Shown piece after piece: positions 1-10,065 of a stretch of DNA of 64,000 nucleotides. This DNA is from Homarus americanus. Taxonomy: Eukaryota; Arthropoda; Malacostraca; Decapoda; Nephropidae. The translations under genes were made by a program, and so were the position numbers. Where the stretch lies: assembly GCF_018991925.1 (NCBI RefSeq), contig NW_024724309.1:384994-448993 (forward strand), in the 5' to 3' direction. Numbering within the stretch: position 1 is the first letter of the stretch; every line of letters begins with the position of its first letter. The notes beneath the pieces are model-generated. The model made no database searches. It was not told where the DNA came from and worked only from the letters and a program-made list of their open reading frames with translations.

Positions 1-345
1 TTAATAGGTGTAAGTGGGTATCGGCGTGGGTGGGTGTAGGTGGGTGGGTTTTGGCGGGAGTGAGGTGTAAGTATGAGTGGGTGTAGACATGTGTACGGGT
101 GTATATCCGGGTGTCGGTACAAGCGTGGGTGTAGATTTGGGTATAGCCATTAATGAAGGTGTAGAAGTAGGGTACGAAAATAATCTTTTGGCCAGGGTGT
201 AGGCTAGGGTGTTGGACCAGGGTTTGGCTCTAGGGTGTGAGGGTAAGGGTGTAGATCCAGGGTGAGGGTGTAGATCCAGGGTAAGGGTGTAGATCTAGGG
301 TGTAAGGGTGAGTTGAGGGTGTAGTGGGCGAGCGAGGGAGGGAGG
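1..345 (+). repeat. Degenerate G-rich GGTGTA-type repeat
   Basis: The plus strand is built from irregular GGGTGTAG, GGTGTAAG and GGGTGTCGG words. Between about 245 and 305 they settle into three copies of a 19-bp unit containing GGGTGTAGATCCAGGGT. The T/G-rich strand bias recalls irregular telomeric repeats, but the word is not TTAGG, so I read it as an ordinary G-rich minisatellite. It may continue left of the window. Confidence 0.7.
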
Positions 346-1260
346 GAGTTGAGATCATGTCGGGAGAATCTGATAACTTGTGGACAGGGACAAAAAAACA
401 CGAACATATCAGAGTCACACACGATGACTCTGGCAGCCTATACTGTGTTGAGGGTGAGAAGGAAGGAGGGGGAAGAAGGAGAGGAAGGCAGGAGGAAGGA
501 GAAGGTAGGGGGGGGTAATTGAGGGAGGAGGTGGGGGAGGGAGGTAGGGGAGGAGGAGGAAGGAAGAGGAGGAAGGAAGAGAAAGGAAAAGGTAATGGTA
601 GGAGGGTATTGAAGAAAGAGGTGGGGGAAAGAAAATGGAAAAAAAGGAGGGAGAAGAAAAGAGATATGGGGGAAGAGGGTAGGAGGATGATAAGGGAGAA
701 GGGAGGAGGAAGGTAAAGTAACAAGAAAGAAGGAAGGAAGGAAGGAAGGGAGGAGTGAAAAAAAAATCGGAAATTAAAACAAAAATAACAAATGAACGAA
801 AATAAAAGAAAAATGGAAAATATACAAAAATCGTACAAAATGAAGACAAAAACAATAAACAATAAAAAAACAAAAATAAATTACCTGAACAAAAATAACA
901 TAAATAGAAAGTGAAAGGGAAGAGAATTGGGATAAAAAAAAAAAAAATAAATAAATAAATCGAAAGAGAACGAAAAAGAAAATGAAATGAAAAGAGACAA
1001 TGAAGGAAAAGAGGAAAGAATCGGAAGTGAGGGAAAGATAAAAATAAAAACATAGATAGAAAATAGGAAAAGAGAAAATCCAAAATGAAAAAAGTAAAAT
1101 AATAAAGAAAATAAAAATAAAATTAGGCAGAAAGAAGCGAATCCGGAAGAGGAAACCGTTTATTAGGAGTGATGGAGGAGGAGGAAGAAGAGGAGGAGGA
1201 AGAAGAGGAGGAGGAGGAGGAGGAAGGATGATAATTAGGAAGACGATAATAGATAAGGAT
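346..1260 (+). repeat. Long polypurine tract with GGA, GGAA and GAA sub-blocks
   Basis: After about 100 mixed bases, the plus strand is almost entirely A and G from 450 to 1,260. Sub-blocks are GGAGG-rich at 450-720, GGAA repeats near 729-750, A-rich DNA with AAAT repeats at 755-1,140, and GAG/GAA triplets at 1,170-1,227. Frames of up to 222 codons on the minus strand encode only Phe, Ser, Leu and Pro runs and are not genes. A homopurine run of this length could adopt triplex (H-DNA) structure. Confidence 0.85.
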
Positions 1261-1574
1261 CACCACCCGGTCACAAGAAGGAGACACCAGTTACTGACCC
1301 ACTCACCCGTGTCCTATACCAGTCTACTCGGATCTACTGACTGACTGACTGAGCGACAGAACAACAAAAACACAATCCTCCACGTAACAGCTAAATCAGA
1401 ACTCAAGTATCTAAGCTAAGATACACCTGAAGAGCTAAAATATTAGCACAAAAAGCTAATTAAAAGCAGCTATATATCTTCAAAGAACCACCAGTGAGAT
1501 GTTAGCAATAGAGCAATAGAACAACAAGCAATTCGTTACTGTCATACACACATACGAATTACTGTTTGTCATCC
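1261..1574. other. Mixed-sequence spacer, no gene seen
   Basis: Ordinary A/T-rich sequence with a short CTGA run near 1,335-1,352. I see no coding pattern, RNA gene or transposon end. Confidence 0.5.
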
Positions 1575-1962
1575 ACGTACAGGTAACCAGGTACAGGTAA
1601 TTAGATTCAGGTACAGGTAATTAGATTCAGGTACAGGTAATTAGATTCAGGTACAGGTAATTAGATACAGGTATAAGTAAGTAGATACAGGTACAGATAA
1701 CTAGATACAGGTACAGGTAATTAGATACAGGTACAGGTAACTAGATACAGGTACAGGTAATTAGATACAGGTACATGTAATTAGATACAAGTCCAGGTAA
1801 CTAGATACAAGTCCAGGTAACTTGATACATATACAGGTAACTAAACACACGTACAGGTAACTAGACACAGGTACAGGTAACTAAATACACAGGTACAGGT
1901 AACTAAACACACAGGTACAGGTAACTAGACACAGGTACAGGTAACTAAACACACAGGTACAG
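1575..1962 (+). repeat. 20-bp minisatellite (CAGGTACAGGTAATTAGATT)
   Basis: About 19 head-to-tail copies of a 20-bp unit, CAGGTACAGGTAATTAGATT in the cleanest copies at about 1,586-1,665. Copies diverge to the right, with TAACTAGACACAGG variants after 1,840. Each unit contains CAGGTA words that look like splice donors, but here they are repeat units. Confidence 0.92.
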
Positions 1963-2189
1963 ACGACAGAGGTACGTTTCAAACTCGTTATACACGATAA
2001 ACCAATCACGTATTATACAACAGTGGCCGGAGTTTATACGTGTATGGTACAAGTGTGAAGTCTAAAGGGATGATATATTGATTCGATCCGCAAAAGTCGT
2101 CGAATATTCTAAATTCTGAGGTTTAATGGGGGTTTGTTGCCAGCTGTGAGACCGTACTTGAAGCGATGAACACTGTAAGGGTAAGTAAA

Positions 2190-2225
<36 letters not shown>

Positions 2226-2394
2226 AAGCGAGAGAGAGAGACAAACTACTGTATATCCTTCACCCCTACCAATATCACACCTCATGCACAGGACTCTATA
2301 AGAAACTGTGAAATACAACCCACGTTATTAACCTCCTTCACTGTCAACTCTCACACTATAGAAACACTCACCACTCTATTTAATATGTCCCGAA
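1963..2394. other. Mixed sequence with (GT)n
   Basis: Single-copy sequence interrupted by a (GT)14 microsatellite at 2,194-2,222 and a short GA run at 2,231-2,241. The open frames across it depend on the microsatellite and show no recognisable protein. Confidence 0.6.
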
Positions 2395-2735
2395 GCAAAA
2401 AAAAAAATAAGAAAAAAAAGATAAAAAAAAGATAGAAAACACTTACATAAAAACAAAAAGTAAGAGAGAAAAAATAAAAAAATAGAAAAAAGTAGAAAGT
2501 AAGTAAAGCCAAAAAAAAGAGAAAAAACTCACATAAAAAAGTAGGAGAAAAAATAAAACAACTCGCATAAAAAAAGCAAAACGAGAGGAAAAAAGAGAAA
2601 AAACTCACACAAAAGTAAGAGAAAAAATTAAAAACATAAAAAAAGTAAAAAAGAAGAAAAAAAACTCATGCACAAAGAAAAGCAAGAGAGAAGAAGAAGA
2701 AAACATAAAAAAACCTCACATCAAAAAAAAGTCTG
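2395..2735 (+). repeat. A-rich degenerate tandem repeat
   Basis: A-rich DNA in which ACTCACATAAAAAA and AGTAAGAGAGAAAAAA words alternate with a loose 30-50 bp spacing. This looks like an old tandem array built from A-tracts. The minus-strand Phe/Leu-rich frame is an artefact of it. Confidence 0.7.
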
Positions 2736-3014
2736 TAACCCTGATATAAAAGTGAGGAGGGACTGTCAGTACTTCCTGGTGACTCAAACTCAACATCCTC
2801 AAATCTAAGACGTAATGATTTCCCTCATCCCCCCTCACCCCCCCTTCCCTCCCCTCTCACCTCCCCTCCCCCTCACCCCCTCCCCTCATCCCTCCCTTTT
2901 CCTTATCTATTTCCCTCTATCAATCGGTACTATATAAATAACACATTACATCAACACGATAATATTAACTTGTTTTCAATTCTTTTTCATACAATGTTTT
3001 AAATTATTCTATTG
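2736..3014. other. Spacer with C-rich pyrimidine tract
   Basis: Contains an almost pure C/T stretch at about 2,820-2,925 (CCCCTCACCCCC-type words), then A/T-rich DNA. No gene seen. Confidence 0.6.
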
Positions 3015-3174
3015 GAAGAAGAAGAAGAAGAAGAAGAAGAAGAAGAAGAAGAAGAAGAAGAAAGAGAAAGAAGAAGAAGAAGAAGAAAAGAAGAAGAAGA
3101 AGAAGAAGAAGAAGAAGAAGAAGAAGAAGAAGAAGAAGAAGAAGAAGAAGAAGAAGAAGAAGAAGAAGAAGAAA
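3015..3174 (+). repeat. (GAA)n trinucleotide tract, about 160 bp
   Basis: About 50 GAA triplets, interrupted at 3,061-3,090 by AGAGAAAG-type variants. Long pure GAA:TTC tracts can form intramolecular triplexes. The poly-Glu, poly-Lys, poly-Phe and poly-Leu frames here are repeat translations. Confidence 0.95.
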
Positions 3175-3322
3175 ATAATGAACAAAATATTCATCCGTTG
3201 AGCAAGTGGGAAGAAAAATTATATAGCAATGATGCAAAAAAAAAAGGTGTTAAACCCCAGCTTGTGTAGGGTGTAAAAAGTGCCAAGTGTGTGTGAGTAA
3301 CGGTGAGCCTTATGTAACAACC

Positions 3323-3391
3323 TCTCTCTCTCTCTCTCTCTTTTGCGTCACTCCTTCCTTAACATCTCCAGCACCTTTCCCCACACCCCAT

Positions 3392-3446
<55 letters not shown>

Positions 3447-3481
3447 CGAAAAAGTCTTGATAGAGGATAAGCTACGACAAA

Positions 3482-3512
<31 letters not shown>

Positions 3513-3525
3513 TAGACAGACAAAC
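3323..3525. repeat. Compound microsatellite (CT)n-(CA)n-(GACA)n
   Basis: (CT)10 at 3,323-3,342, (CA)26 at about 3,393-3,444 and (GACA)n at 3,486-3,522, with short unique linkers. Confidence 0.93.
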
Positions 3526-4056
3526 AGAGGAACCACTACCGAGTAACTATATATCGCCTCAACAAAACACTAACTGAACATATACCAGTAATAACTTACC
3601 CAACCTAACTTAAACAATAAACCACACCAAACATAACATTACATAATTAAGCTGAACAATAACACGTATCTAAGCTTTACATAGCTCAACCTCAGTTTAT
3701 TTAATTTTCTTATGATCAAACTTAAAATTATGTAATTATTTATATTATTTACACCTCAAGTATAATACAGGTATGAGATAATTAGTACATTATTTAAACC
3801 ACAAGAACATTACAAGTGTGAGGTAATTATCATTTAAACTTTCATTAGCATACAGGTAAATTAATTACACCTGAAGAGAAGTTATCGCTAAGAGGCAGAA
3901 TCAATTATACCTGACCTGACCTGACCTCACCTCCATCGACCATCTCTTATGCACGCTGGGAAAACTCTGACCGGCTTGTGTTCAGTCACGCTCAGTCACT
4001 AAGCCGTCATCTGTCCCTCAGAGAAGCATCAGTCATTTATCTCCAGTTCATCATAC
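3526..4056. other. A/T-rich spacer
   Basis: Single-copy A/T-rich DNA with a few CCTGA repeats near 3,908-3,930. No gene or RNA pattern recognised. Confidence 0.5.
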
Positions 4057-4910
4057 AGCCATCATCCTCGTGTGTTACAACCAGTCATCATCCTCGTGTG
4101 TTGCAACCAGTCATCATCCTCGTGTGTTACAATCAGTCATCATCCTCGTGTGTTGCAACTAGTGATCATCCTCGTGTGTTACAACCAGTCATCATCCTCG
4201 TGTGTTACAACCAGTCATCATCCTCGTGTGTTACAACCAGTCATCATCCTCGTGTGTTACAACCAGTCATCATCCTCGTAATGTTACAACCAGTCATCTA
4301 ATATCGGTAATGTTACAGCCAGTCATCATCCTCGTGTGTTACGGCACCACCAGTCATCATCCTCATAATATTTGCAACCAGTGTCATCCTCATGTTACAA
4401 CCGTGATCATCCTCGTGTGTTACAACCGATCCAACATCCTCGTGTGTTGCAACCGATCATCATCCTCGTAATGTACAACCAGTCAACATCCTCGTATTAT
4501 TTACAACCAGTCATCATCCTCGTGTGTTACAACCAGTCATCATCCTCGTGTGTTACAACCAGTCATCATCCTCGTGTGTTACAACCATTGATCATCCTCG
4601 TGTGCTACAACCAGTCAACATCCTCGTGTGTTACAACCAGTCATCATCCTCATGTGTTACAACCAGTCATCATCCTCGTGTGTTACAACCATTGATCATC
4701 CTCGTGTGTTACAACCAGTCAACATCCTCGTGTGTTACAACCAGTCATCATCCTCATGTGTTACAACCAGTCATCATCCTCGTGTGTTACAACCAGTCAT
4801 CATCCTCGTGTGCTACAACCAGTCATCATCCTCGTGTGTTACAACCAGTCATCATCCTCGTGTGTTACAACCAGTCAACATCCTCGTGTGTTGCAACCAG
4901 TCATCATCCG
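4057..4910 (+). repeat. 26-bp minisatellite A, about 33 copies
   Basis: Regular array of a 26-bp unit made of CAGTCATCATCCTCGTG followed by TGTTACAAC. Internal variants include TTGCAAC for TTACAAC, CAACATCC for CATCATCC, and a disturbed stretch at 4,280-4,500 with insertions. Because 26 is not a multiple of 3 and no phase holds a stop, long frames run through it in all three forward phases. The well-ordered copies on both sides of the disturbed core suggest recent expansion. Confidence 0.96.
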
Positions 4911-5597
4911 GTACTCGTAACTCCATTATTTCCGGTAAATTGTCTCTGATACAGAATATTAGAACATTATCTTCTCTCAGTACAGTTATAACGAGGGCAC
5001 TCCAGCTAAACTAATGATATAAATCACACGAGTTATTCACATCCCTACCACGACCAGCAAAGGAGGGAGTTGATTTGGGTTTTTTTCAATTTCATCCCTT
5101 ATTATATTAAATTAATTATACAGCTGGAATCATAGAAAATAGAGCAACAGAGGTGATAAAGGATCCATGTTGACCTTTGGCCTTACCCACTTCCCTCCCC
5201 TCCTTTCCCCTTCCCCCTCCTCTCCTCTTTCCCGCCCATCCCTACCCCTCCCCACCCAAAAAGAAGACTAACTTGGGTCCTCTCTACGACACCCCTGACC
5301 TCTTCCCAGGTTTGGTTGACTTGAAGAGAGTTATCAATGATCTAGCTTGTACGGACTCTCTGACTCACCCACTAAACAGATGGATTACAATGTCCAACAG
5401 CGACGGAGACGAGCGGCGACCTCTCTTTTTCTCTCTCTCTCGTGTGTGTGTGTGTGTCAGGAACCAGCTGTTCAGGGCATGAGCATCACTCACTTGTATA
5501 ATCTGGTCCTCCGCTGCAAGGCTGGTCAAGTGAGGGGGCGGGGTGGAGGAAGGCAGACTCGGGGAAGACTCGTTTAACATGTGGTAAGCGGAGGAGA
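4911..5597. other. Mixed sequence, no gene recognised
   Basis: Single-copy DNA with a C/T-rich block at 5,195-5,262 and a (GT)8 run at about 5,443-5,458. The two open frames crossing 5,177-5,607 gain their length from the pyrimidine block and the microsatellite. Confidence 0.5.
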
Positions 5598-5815
5598 GTT
5601 GAAGCACGGGAGGAGGAAAAGGCGAAGGAGGAAGGAGAAAGGGAGAAAGAGTTGAAGAACGGGTGGAGGAGGAGGCAGAGGAGGAAGGAGAAAGGGAGAA
5701 AGAGTTGAAGAACGGGTGGAGGAGGAGGCGGAGGAGGAAGGAGAATGAACTGAATAAGGAGGGAAGAGAAAGAGGATTGAAGGACGGGTATAAAGAAGAA
5801 GAAGAAGAAGAAGAA
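5598..5815 (+). repeat. 53-bp purine minisatellite plus (GAA)n
   Basis: Nearly three copies of a 53-bp unit of almost pure purines, starting GTTGAAGAACGGGTGGAGG, at 5,598-5,750. A decayed copy and a short GAA tract at 5,793-5,815 follow. Confidence 0.85.
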
Positions 5816-6067
5816 ATTTACCTACTACGAATACCCAAAAAAGTGTAAAGCATCATCCCACACACACACACACACACACCTATCTCTGTTCCTATTGTCT
5901 CGTGGGGTGTTTCCAGGTCATGTAGACAGAGAGAAAGGCTAAGGTAGATGGCAATGTTCACCGTCTGCTAATGCTGGTGTTAACATGAAGACCTAAACAG
6001 GTTATACAGTGACTAGATGAAGATTGAGTGGACAACTTTCGTGACTCCTCGACCGATATCTGAGCCA

Positions 6068-6297
6068 GTCGCTTGAAGTCTTGGTGTCAGATGGTCGCTT
6101 GAAGTCTTGGTGTCAGATGGTCGCTTAAACTCCAGGTGTTAGGTGGTCGCTTAAACTCCAGTGTCAGATGGTCGCTTAAATTCCAGTGTCAGATGGTCGC
6201 TTAAATTCCAGTGTCAGATGGTCGCTTAAACTCCAGTGTCAGATGGTCGCTTAAACTCCAGTGTCAGATGGTCGCTTAAACTCGTGTCAGGTGGTCC
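6068..6297 (+). repeat. 25/26-bp minisatellite
   Basis: Nine copies of a unit containing GTCGCTTAAACTCCAGTGTC followed by AGATG. The first three copies are 26 bp and partly diverged (GAAGTCTTGG); the later ones are 25 bp and nearly identical. DNA on the left (5,816-6,067) is single-copy apart from (CA)11 at 5,858-5,879. Confidence 0.93.
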
Positions 6298-6664
6298 CTT
6301 ATCTAACACAATAGAGGGAATGTTTATTTATTTTCCTACATTGTTAAACAAATATTCAAGTGTTTATACCATTTAAATAAAGACATACGATGAATACTGG
6401 ATAAATTAGATACAGAATAAAAAAAAAATTTCAGTTGACTTATATTCCACATAGTGATTACAGTCTATTACAAAGCTCTCTGATATATGAGACGATATAG
6501 TGATATACAAGTGTACTGTATATGATGCGGCAGTACAGTACGTTATAAACCTCTGATATATGAGACGATATAGTGAAGCCACAGGCAGTCTCCTTCACTC
6601 CCTCTCACCTTATGATGTCATGTTAGGCGACCCACAACCATAACAAAACACGTTTGTCTACCCT
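6298..6664. other. A/T-rich spacer with a 73-bp local duplication
   Basis: Single-copy A/T-rich DNA. A 26-bp word beginning CTCTGATATATGAGACGATA occurs at 6,478-6,503 and again at 6,551-6,576, a two-copy tandem duplication with period 73 bp. Confidence 0.7.
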
Positions 6665-6766
6665 TGGCTGCATGGCACTTTATTCCTGTCTCTTATTTGT
6701 CACCTTTCACTATCTCCTGTCGATTAATATCTGCCTGTCTCTTTTTCTCTGTCTATCTGTCTGTAT

Positions 6767-6831
<65 letters not shown>

Positions 6832-6896
6832 GAAATACAAGTCTGAGCCATCAACTCATATTCATTTGCCTCATTTCCTCTCATCCATCATTACTG

Positions 6897-6942
<46 letters not shown>

Positions 6943-7165
6943 AGGGCCTCTTCCGTTTCTACAGAAATTCTTCCTTCCTCTTCCTCATGATCTACTCTCC
7001 CTCCTTCCGTACCTTCTTCACGTCCTCCTCCCCTCTGCTTCGTCATACCGTCCTTCTCGCCATACTCCCCCTCCTTCCGTCCATACCCTCCCACCGTAAT
7101 CCTCTCCTCCCCTCCTTCATCCACCGCTCCTCCCGCCTCCGTCTCTTCCGTCGTTCATCCCGTTT
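6665..7165 (+). repeat. Pyrimidine tract with two (CT)n runs
   Basis: Mostly C and T on the plus strand. (CT)30 at 6,769-6,829 is followed directly by CAGG, and (CT)20 at 6,899-6,940 directly by ACAGG. Serine- and leucine-rich frames of 110-174 codons are repeat translations. Confidence 0.9.
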
Positions 7166-7277
7166 CAGCTACACATAAACAGGCAGCAGCCGATTACGTA
7201 CCATTAATCTTATCTATGCCTCCTTACATTACACGACTCACTCCAAGAAATCCGACCACTGTCAAGTGTAGCCAGCA

Positions 7278-7278
<1 letters not shown>

Positions 7279-7353
<75 letters not shown>
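7279..7353 (+). repeat. (TG)n microsatellite
   Basis: About 37 TG dinucleotides with a single TATG interruption near 7,310. Confidence 0.95.
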
Positions 7354-7354
<1 letters not shown>

Positions 7355-7525
7355 GTCTTGAAAGCATAGCATTTTTAGGATATAAACATACGTATAGAGA
7401 GTTATCCAATATTTCATACAGACATACATACATACACTCGTTACCAATACCCAAACACACAGAACACATGGCTGTTTAGTCTTCTTTCTCTCTCTTTCCA
7501 CATCCTCTCTCACTGTTCCCCGCCC

Positions 7526-7574
<49 letters not shown>

Positions 7575-7727
7575 TTAGTCCACCTCAGTCCAATATGCAG
7601 ATGTCAGGACTTATACATTCAACGTCTTCATCAACTTTAATTGCACAGAACTCATGAATTGTGTGTTCTTTAGGTCCTCACGAAGGTCTCACGGCTCAAA
7701 AGATCTGAGGTCGGATACACGATACTC
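7354..7727. other. Spacer with (CT)n
   Basis: Mixed sequence containing (CT)20 at about 7,531-7,571. No gene seen. Confidence 0.6.
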
Positions 7728-7895
7728 CGGATAACGAATATTCATCCTAATTGATGATGTAAGAAGTTACGGATAATGAATATTCCTCCTAAATGATGAT
7801 GTAATACAGTACGGATAATGAATATTCATCCTAATTGATGATGTAAGAAGATCCGGATAATGAATATTCATCACAATTGATGCTGTAAAAATATT
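7728..7895 (+). repeat. 42-bp tandem repeat, four copies
   Basis: Four consecutive 42-bp units start with CGGATAA at 7,728, 7,770, 7,812 and 7,854. Each carries the palindrome GAATATTC followed by a TTGATGATGTAA-type stretch. The array stops about 30 bp before the 3' end of the neighbouring SINE. Confidence 0.92.
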
Positions 7896-7924
7896 TGTCT
7901 CGGCTTAGCCTAAAATAAATAATT

Positions 7925-8212
7925 AATGTTAAAAAAATAGGCTCAAAATTGCCCTATAACTTTACCTTAAGTAGACATGTTAACTTAGATAACAGTTAGG
8001 GGCAGTGTGGATATAGCACACTGCATACTTAGCCATCGAGACACAAGGAGGCAACATTGGCCGGTACTGCACTGGACCGCCCTCACTTCCCTAAACTATA
8101 AAGTTAAGGACCCATTTACAGCTGGGTGGACAATGGGTGCATCAGGTTTGAACCATTGATCCTTAGGACGAGACGAGAACTGTGTCCACTCGGCCTCCGC
8201 CTCCCTACAGGA
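7925..8212 (-). mobile_element. tRNA-derived SINE
   Basis: Read on the minus strand, 8,185-8,195 gives GGCCGAGTGGA, which fits a tRNA-type RNA polymerase III A box. The sequence 8,144-8,154 gives GGTTCAAACCT, which fits the B box GGTTCRANYCC. A tRNA-like head of about 70 bp therefore starts near 8,203. Next comes a roughly 200-bp body including CCATTGTCCACCCAGCTG, then a T-rich end (7,925-7,945) next to AATTAATT-rich DNA. Order and promoter spacing are those of tRNA-derived SINEs. I cannot name the family. The 3' boundary is approximate and no target-site duplication was resolved. Confidence 0.6.
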
Positions 8213-8709
8213 CTGACTAACACAGCAAAACAATCGGGGGTTTTATGTAACAGTACTATAGAGTGATGTATGGGCGGGTTAACTCAGCCCACCCCTACCC
8301 CGACGCCCCGTGACGCCCACTAGCCCCAGGTGAGTCACACGGGGAGAGGGCAGGGCGAGGGAGGGGACAGGTAAGGTAGGAATAAGGTGGAGGTGAAGTA
8401 AAGTGAGGTGCAGGACACGGTAGGAGGGAGAGTAGCAAACAAAGGTACAAAATAGGATAAAGGTGAGAGAGATGGAGGAGGGAAAGGGAGAGTAAGGTAG
8501 TGGTGGGGGGAGAGAGGGGGATACTGAGGGTGTAGCTGCGTCAGGGATACAAAGGTAAGAGTCAGGGAGGGTGAGGGTGAGGGTGACGTAGGGCGGGGCG
8601 AAGAGGGAGAAAATGTATGGATGAGACACGAGCTGAGGGCTAAGGGGCTGGACTGGGAGCTGTAGACATGAAATGATTTATATTTGGTTAGATTTAAGGA
8701 ATACATAAG

Positions 8710-8764
<55 letters not shown>

Positions 8765-9179
8765 TCTGTGTGTGTGTGTGTGTAAGGATGACGCCCAAGG
8801 ACCTGTCACCACAACACCAACACAGGGACACCTACTCACCATCACCTCAAGTAACACGACATAACAACAACTAACGCTTAAGGGCTTGAGTGATGAGAGA
8901 AGAATAACAACAAGTAGAATAAGGCGAAGGTGGAGACGAGGAAGAAGATAAAGGATAAGGCGTAATAGGGCAGAGATGGGAGGAAAAGGAAAGGTGAGAG
9001 TGGGAGGTGATGGAAGAGGGCGAATGCTTAAGGTACGGGTATACGAGAGTCAATGATAGGAGAAGAAGCTTAGTTGAGGAGAAGGAAAGAAGGAGTTTTC
9101 TGGACCTGAATTGGGCAGAGATGGACGAAGATGGAGTCTCTTGTAACGTGGGTGGTGATGGAGGAGCTTACACCCCTTC
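8213..9179. other. Purine-rich spacer with (TG)n
   Basis: The plus strand is G/A-rich at 8,335-8,620 and again at about 8,880-9,120, separated by (TG)35 at 8,712-8,782 with one TCTC interruption. The Pro/Ser/Leu frames on the minus strand are translations of the purine tracts. Confidence 0.75.
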
Positions 9180-9278
9180 TACCCCACCCCACCCTACCGC
9201 ACCCCTACCCCACCCCCACCCTACCGCACCCCTACACCACCCCCACCCTACCGCACCCCTACACCACCCCCACCCCCG
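9180..9278 (+). repeat. 27-bp C-rich minisatellite
   Basis: About 3.5 copies of a 27-bp unit containing CCCCACCCTACCGCACCCCT. The unit is a multiple of three, so it reads as a Pro/His/Thr nonapeptide repeat. Confidence 0.88.
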
Positions 9279-9740
9279 GGAGAAGTGAGTCATTCGTGGC
9301 TGTAAACACAATCGCCATACAAAACCCTCACACAATAGAGTCGTGAATCGTTTGCTAAGATGAATGACTGTGAAGATAACAACGCTCTCCCACCTTTTTT
9401 AAATATCGTTATTTTCCACACAGACCGCGATCAAGACAAAAGGTACAGACCACACGTAAACTCACGTTATAAATGAAGAAAAAATTACCATAAATACAAA
9501 AAAAAAAAAAATCGCGCGTGACCAACACCCCCCTTCCCTCTGCCCCTCCCTCCTCACTCCAGACGGCACAAAAAGAATGATCATTGAGAAACTACGAGCT
9601 GGAACATCGACCCCCCCTCCCTCTGTTTCTCCCTTCCTGCCTTATCTCCCCCTTTCTCCCATCCTTTTCTGTCTCTCTCTCTCTCTTCCTTCCATATACC
9701 TCCCTCTCTCTCCCCTTCTATTGCTCCTTTCCTCCTTACT

Positions 9741-9743
<3 letters not shown>
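9279..9743. other. Mixed spacer
   Basis: Single-copy DNA with an A run at about 9,499-9,512 and a growing pyrimidine bias from 9,605 on. No gene seen. Confidence 0.5.
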
Positions 9744-9815
<72 letters not shown>

Positions 9816-9938
9816 CCGACATTGCAAACAAGCTTCAGTTTCGCAAGTCATCAGTTGATCATTAAGCAAACGAGCTGTCAACTACTTAATGATGGATCTT
9901 GGTCAGTAGTTACGTGTGTGTGTGTGTGTGTGTGTGTG
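9744..9938 (+). repeat. (CT)n-(GT)n compound microsatellite and a nearby (GT)n
   Basis: (CT)31 at 9,744-9,805 passes straight into (GT)5 at 9,805-9,815; a separate (GT)13 lies at about 9,913-9,938. Confidence 0.93.
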
Positions 9939-10065
9939 TCGCTTAATACAACCGTGGCGGGGGTCGAGTTTTATAATCCTTGTTCTTATTGGTGCAACTT
10001 TTCTGAAGGTTCGATAGGTGCTAATGGGGACGGTTCGGCGGGGGCAGGCCAAGGGTGTGTTATAT

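Noticed and set aside
1..345. True telomere at the left edge
   Set aside because: The words are GGTGTA/GGGTGTAG with irregular spacing, not TTAGG, and normal DNA follows; G-rich minisatellite is simpler.
3004..3269. Acidic poly-Glu or poly-Leu protein
   Set aside because: Pure translation of a GAA:TTC microsatellite.
4057..4910. CRISPR-like regular repeats
   Set aside because: Units are contiguous with no unique spacers; the same holds for all arrays in the window. They are eukaryotic-type minisatellites.
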